In this document: in pieces, positions 6,864-9,489 of the stretch
How the letters are laid out: each line of letters starts with the position of its first letter
Position numbering within the stretch: the stretch's first letter is position 1
Assembly: GCA_039024295.1 (NCBI GenBank)
Contig: JBCDIQ010000224.1
Coordinates: forward strand, 1-9,489
Length of the DNA: 9,489 nucleotides
Source of the DNA: JBCDIQ01 sp039024295
Lineage (GTDB): Bacteria; Bacteroidota; Bacteroidia; J057
Reading direction: 5' to 3'
Position numbers and translations under genes: made by a program
Notes under the pieces: generated by a model
What the model saw: only the letters and a program-made list of their open reading frames with translations
Told to the model about the DNA's origin: nothing
Database searches by the model: none

Positions 6864-8417
6864 CTAATGCTCATGCTTCAACTCATACTGGCTGATGTCC
6901 TGGGTTCTGCTTTGGTCGTTTACCTCTTTAACGGCCGTTAGCATCTCATTTAAATCTTCACGATCGTAGATCTTATCTTTTCTGATGACCGTGGTCACTG
7001 ATTGTGTGTTTGAAATATCTTCAAGGGGATTCTGGTCCAGCAGGACCAAATCCGCCTCAAATCCTTTGGCCACAATTCCCCTGTTCATGTTCATCCGCTG
7101 AGCGGGGATACTGGTGGCCGAGCGCAAAATATCACTGGGCTGCATGCCACAACGGTTCATGCTTGTCAATTCTGCATGCAAGGAAAATCCAGGCACAGCT
7201 GCAGATACATTCGCATCCGTTCCCGCCATGATCGTCACCCCATTTTCATGAAATAGCCTTAGCAGAAGCTGGTTGGCTTTTACATAGGTGTCAAAATAGG
7301 CCAAGTCTTCCGCCCTTTCTGTTTCGTCCTCATCTGAGAGGGTGAGGTAGCGGTTTACCTCTGGTAGCCAGCCTAGTGCTCCTTTTGCAATAAAAGAGCC
7401 TTCGGCTATGCCGGGATTTACATATTCCAGTGGCACCTCCTCCAAAATATCATGGATATCCCCCATTTGTCTCGGGATACTTTCCATGAGCCATAGCGTC
7501 GTCACAACGGATATGTCCAGTTCTACCAGCTTCTGGGCAATCTGTGGAGCACGCTGTGCCACCAGCTTGAGAAATGCTTCCTTATTTTGGCTATTGACCC
7601 GCCCAAATTCTCGGTTGAGTTGCTTCACGAATTCCTCCAGGTGGGAGACTTCGGTTTGATTGGAAGTCCAGAGCTTATCCAGCCGCGTAGCAAGGGGAAA
7701 GTGCCCGATGACAGGCATGCCCAATTCCTTTGCCGATGCATTTACGGCTAGGTAGTTTTCTTCATCCAGAAATGAACCAATTTTCACGGCATCATATCCT
7801 TTGGTTTGCAGGTCCTTCACCACCTCAATTGCCTCATTAGGCTCCGTTTGAATGATGTCGCCCTGCGTCCAGCGTAGAAATGCCCCCGCAAAAAAATCTT
7901 TGCTCTGTAATTTGGTGGAAGCTACAAACAGATTAGGGCCCGGCCTTTTTCCTGATGTGATTTCAGCTCGCCAATCCAGGTGGTGGTCGCTGCCTTTTAA
8001 TTCTCGGACAGTGGTTATGCCATTTGCCAGGTACAGCAACAGGTCATTGGGACTTTGCCACAGGTGGATATGGGAATCAATCAATCCTGGGATCAGGAAC
8101 TTGCCCGTTCCATTGACAATGCGGCTTTCCTTGGGAGCCGGAATTGATTCTCCAATGGTGTCAATGATGCCTTCCCGGATGTGTACGGTCCTATTAGGGA
8201 GCATGGAGTCTGCCCGTTGAGAAAGCACATTCACGTTTTCAATGACGATGATCTTTTCTGCTTTCTGCATGTGGAGGGAGATGTCAATTTGTTTGACCAT
8301 GCCTCCGTACATCTTTTCCAGTTCTCGATTTACAAATAGGACGCTTGTAACGCTAAGCACTAAGGCGGTTACCAGCAATCTTTTGCCCCAGGTAAGGAGG
8401 GTGTTGATCTTGATCAT
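6864..8417 (-). CDS. Membrane-anchored imidazolonepropionase-like amidohydrolase
   Basis: The predicted protein has 517 residues from the ATG at 8417. A TTG three codons upstream (8426) is possible, but the ATG is preferred. A basic tail then a single membrane segment at about 14-29 suggests an N-in anchor with the enzyme outside the cytoplasm. The metal-dependent hydrolase fold is clear: HIH at His 116/118, a Lys 212 in VKIGSF that would be the carboxylated bridging lysine, His 239 (IGHFP), His 259 (SHLEE) and Asp 401 (GTDAN). The C-terminal signature also fits the imidazolonepropionase-like group: GFSLHAELT, then an AT-SIPAQR and G-x-A-DLVLLDQNPLEDI stretch. All expected metal ligands are present, so an active enzyme is likely. 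The substrate is unknown; relatives include dipeptidases and cyclic amide hydrolases. The Crp/Fnr gene lies 78 bases upstream, with a palindrome between them. Confidence 0.9.
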   Translation of the reverse strand: MIKINTLLTWGKRLLVTALVLSVTSVLFVNRELEKMYGGMVKQIDISLHMQKAEKIIVIENVNVLSQRADSMLPNRTVHIREGIIDTIGESIPAPKESRIVNGTGKFLIPGLIDSHIHLWQSPNDLLLYLANGITTVRELKGSDHHLDWRAEITSGKRPGPNLFVASTKLQSKDFFAGAFLRWTQGDIIQTEPNEAIEVVKDLQTKGYDAVKIGSFLDEENYLAVNASAKELGMPVIGHFPLATRLDKLWTSNQTEVSHLEEFVKQLNREFGRVNSQNKEAFLKLVAQRAPQIAQKLVELDISVVTTLWLMESIPRQMGDIHDILEEVPLEYVNPGIAEGSFIAKGALGWLPEVNRYLTLSDEDETERAEDLAYFDTYVKANQLLLRLFHENGVTIMAGTDANVSAAVPGFSLHAELTSMNRCGMQPSDILRSATSIPAQRMNMNRGIVAKGFEADLVLLDQNPLEDISNTQSVTTVIRKDKIYDREDLNEMLTAVKEVNDQSRTQDISQYELKHEH

Positions 8418-8465
8418 GCCTTGCAAAAATTTGAGGTTGGTTTTGCAAAGGTGGAGGTTGCAACG

Positions 8466-8493
8466 AAAACCTACCTGTCACATTTGTGACAAA
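8466..8493 (-). promoter_or_regulatory. Possible promoter of the amidohydrolase gene
   Basis: On the minus strand TTTG at 8493-8490 resembles the -33 element and TAGGTTTT at 8473-8466 matches TAnnTTTG in all but the last base. The gap between the elements is 16 bases, slightly shorter than the usual 17 or more. The predicted leader would be about 40 bases. The palindrome at 8476-8491 occupies this gap. The match is good but not perfect, and consensus-based calls in Bacteroidota are often false. Confidence 0.35.
8476..8491. promoter_or_regulatory. Perfect palindrome TGTCACA-TT-TGTGACA, candidate Crp/Fnr operator
   Basis: Two perfect 7-base arms are separated by two bases, and the site reads TGTCA-N6-TGACA, close in form to the TGTGA-N6-TCACA site of Crp-family proteins. 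It lies just after the stop codon of the Crp/Fnr gene and about 60 bases before the amidohydrolase start. It falls between the likely -33 and -7 elements, a place where binding would be expected to repress. Alternatively, as RNA it would form a 6-base stem with a tetraloop and may contribute to stopping the regulator's transcript, though no T-run follows directly. Confidence 0.5.
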
Positions 8494-8495
8494 GT

Positions 8496-9086
8496 TTATT
8501 TGACAGATATCCTCTTCCTGATCCGGCTCAAGGACTGCCGCTCGATCCCGAGAAAGGAGGAAAGGTGGGTTAAACTGACCCGGTTCATCAGATCGGCATG
8601 CTCAGAGATGAACTTCAAGTACCGTTCTTCGGCGGTCAGAAACAGGAAACTTTCGATTCGATCGTTGAAGGTAGTAAGGGTACGCTCAGCCATGATCCGG
8701 CCGTATAATTGGCCATTTTGGAAGGTCTCATAGCTCTCTTGGATGACCTCGTAGGGAACAGTAACAATCACCGTTGGTTCCAGGCATTGAAAGTAATACT
8801 TGGTCGGTATTTGCCTGATGAACGCCGGGTAGTCGGTCACATAGGCGGTTTCTTTGATGAACCCTGTCGTGATGTCATTCCCTTTTTCATTGATGTAATA
8901 CCTGCGAACCAGCCCCTTGCACACAAATCCCAATTCTTTTTGGGTTTCACCCCCTTCCAAGAAATATTCCCGTTTTCCTAACTCATAAATACTTAGACTT
9001 GCCCGAACGATGGCTAGGTCTTCGGTCCTTAGGTGTGCCAGGTGCTTCAGGTAGAATTGAACATGTTTTTCATGCGCTTCATTCAT
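8496..9086 (-). CDS. Crp/Fnr-family transcription regulator
   Basis: This 196-residue protein has the short Crp/Fnr layout typical of Bacteroidota. An N-terminal effector-binding beta-roll covers about 15-115, with the GFVCKGLVRRYYI and GNDITTGFI strands. A dimerisation helix covers about 118-145. A C-terminal winged helix-turn-helix is seen at 171-192, LTHLSSFLGIERQSLSRIRK, the usual recognition-helix pattern. The E. coli CRP cyclic-AMP residues (the GEL and RS pocket) are not evident, and no cysteine cluster suggests an Fe-S sensor, so the ligand is unknown. The start is ATG at 9086. The gene is followed by a palindrome and the amidohydrolase, so it may regulate that gene; this is inference from position. 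Confidence 0.9.
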   Translation of the reverse strand: MNEAHEKHVQFYLKHLAHLRTEDLAIVRASLSIYELGKREYFLEGGETQKELGFVCKGLVRRYYINEKGNDITTGFIKETAYVTDYPAFIRQIPTKYYFQCLEPTVIVTVPYEVIQESYETFQNGQLYGRIMAERTLTTFNDRIESFLFLTAEERYLKFISEHADLMNRVSLTHLSSFLGIERQSLSRIRKRISVK

Positions 9087-9170
9087 AGGGAAAAATCGTC
9101 ATATGAGATTGGAAGGTAGTGATTGGGGGGGATAATGTAAAATAAGGACCTTGCACGTAAATATTCACCC
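9087..9170 (-). promoter_or_regulatory. Upstream region of the Crp/Fnr gene with a seven-G run
   Basis: This 84-base spacer precedes the regulator. It contains seven consecutive G at 9125-9131 (C on the coding strand) about 40 bases before the ATG. No Shine-Dalgarno is visible, and the only -7-like strings, TATTTTAC and TATTTACG, are poor matches. No clear terminator for the upstream small gene is visible. Confidence 0.3.
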
Positions 9171-9489
9171 TCATTTCTTCTTTATCTCATTGAGATGAAT
9201 CCCTGCAATCTTGTGGTTACCAGGTTCTCCCAAATACGTCAAACTTAGATACAAATCCCTTTCATCAGTCTCTGCTATAAAATTAATGGTTATCAGTGCT
9301 CCGTAGTCTGGCCGAATGAAAAAGGCATGCTTAAATATTCGGTAATTTGCATTTCCCCTCATGGAATCCGCTAAAGAGAGCATTTCATTAGATTGTTCCT
9401 CTGTTGCTGCACTTTTAAAAATATCTGTTGAGCCTCTGTAGATTTCCTCGAACTTTTCCTGGTAAAACAAGTCAAAAAAATCTGCACTC
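9171..9489 (-). CDS. DUF4019-like small protein, N terminus beyond the window
   Basis: The frame is open through the right edge, so the true start lies outside; 105 residues before the TGA at 9171 are visible. A TTG at 9470 could be read as a start, but the frame runs on upstream without a stop as SADFF-D, so it is more likely internal. The visible part begins with an ADFFDLFYQ segment, then EEIYRGSTDIFKSAATEE, a leucine-rich helix, and an alternating beta C-terminal part. This pattern fits DUF4019/DUF3887-like proteins, which have a small cone-shaped fold and are often exported or lipidated in Bacteroidota. The family call is from pattern resemblance only. Confidence 0.55.
   Translation of the reverse strand, partial: SADFFDLFYQEKFEEIYRGSTDIFKSAATEEQSNEMLSLADSMRGNANYRIFKHAFFIRPDYGALITINFIAETDERDLYLSLTYLGEPGNHKIAGIHLNEIKKK

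Noticed and set aside
8242..8733. A 163-codon plus-strand frame opposite the amidohydrolase start and the Crp/Fnr gene
   Set aside because: It is the antisense shadow of two strongly supported genes and its peptide has no recognisable domain or natural composition.
1..9489. CRISPR array, insertion sequence, integrase or attachment site
   Set aside because: No regularly spaced repeats, transposase motifs or tRNA-flanked direct repeats were found on either strand.

Overview
The window looks like a chromosomal stretch from a member of the Bacteroidota, possibly an aerobic Cytophagales-like lineage; the exact genus cannot be read from the sequence. The reasons are the family mix (WG-repeat lipoprotein, SH3b and FG-GAP-like secreted proteins, a short Crp/Fnr regulator of the Bacteroidota type, a membrane-anchored imidazolonepropionase-like amidohydrolase), the moderate G+C content, the near absence of Shine-Dalgarno sequences, and promoter-like TAnnTTTG elements. 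There are no rRNA or tRNA genes, insertion sequences, integrases or CRISPR repeats.

Layout. Positions 1-897 (minus) hold the N-terminal 299 codons of a WG-repeat lipoprotein that runs off the left edge. It is divergent from a compact RNA ligase-type nucleotidyltransferase at 989-1684 (plus), the only plus-strand gene. That gene converges on a long minus-strand series, and the junction at 1663-1749 is packed with interleaved inverted repeats. Reading in the direction of transcription from 6685 down to 1740, six closely spaced genes follow: a protein that appears to join a Clp N-domain-like double repeat to six TPRs, a small lipoprotein with a CPC motif, an SH3b protein, a secreted protein with two DxNxDG loops, an unrecognised 160-residue protein, and an AI-2E-family membrane protein. 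Spacers are 15 to 84 bases, so one or a few transcripts are plausible.

Positions 6864-9489 (minus) hold a membrane-anchored metal-dependent amidohydrolase, preceded by a Crp/Fnr regulator, preceded by the C-terminal part of a small DUF4019-like protein cut by the right edge. A perfect 7-2-7 palindrome lies between the regulator and the amidohydrolase, inside a promoter-like element. This suggests that the regulator, or a relative of it, controls the amidohydrolase.

The most interesting items are the Clp-N-like/TPR fusion without any ATPase module, the palindrome placed in the amidohydrolase promoter, and the compact stand-alone RNA ligase beside a nest of overlapping inverted repeats. I did not find convincing evidence for a whole new defence or mobile system.
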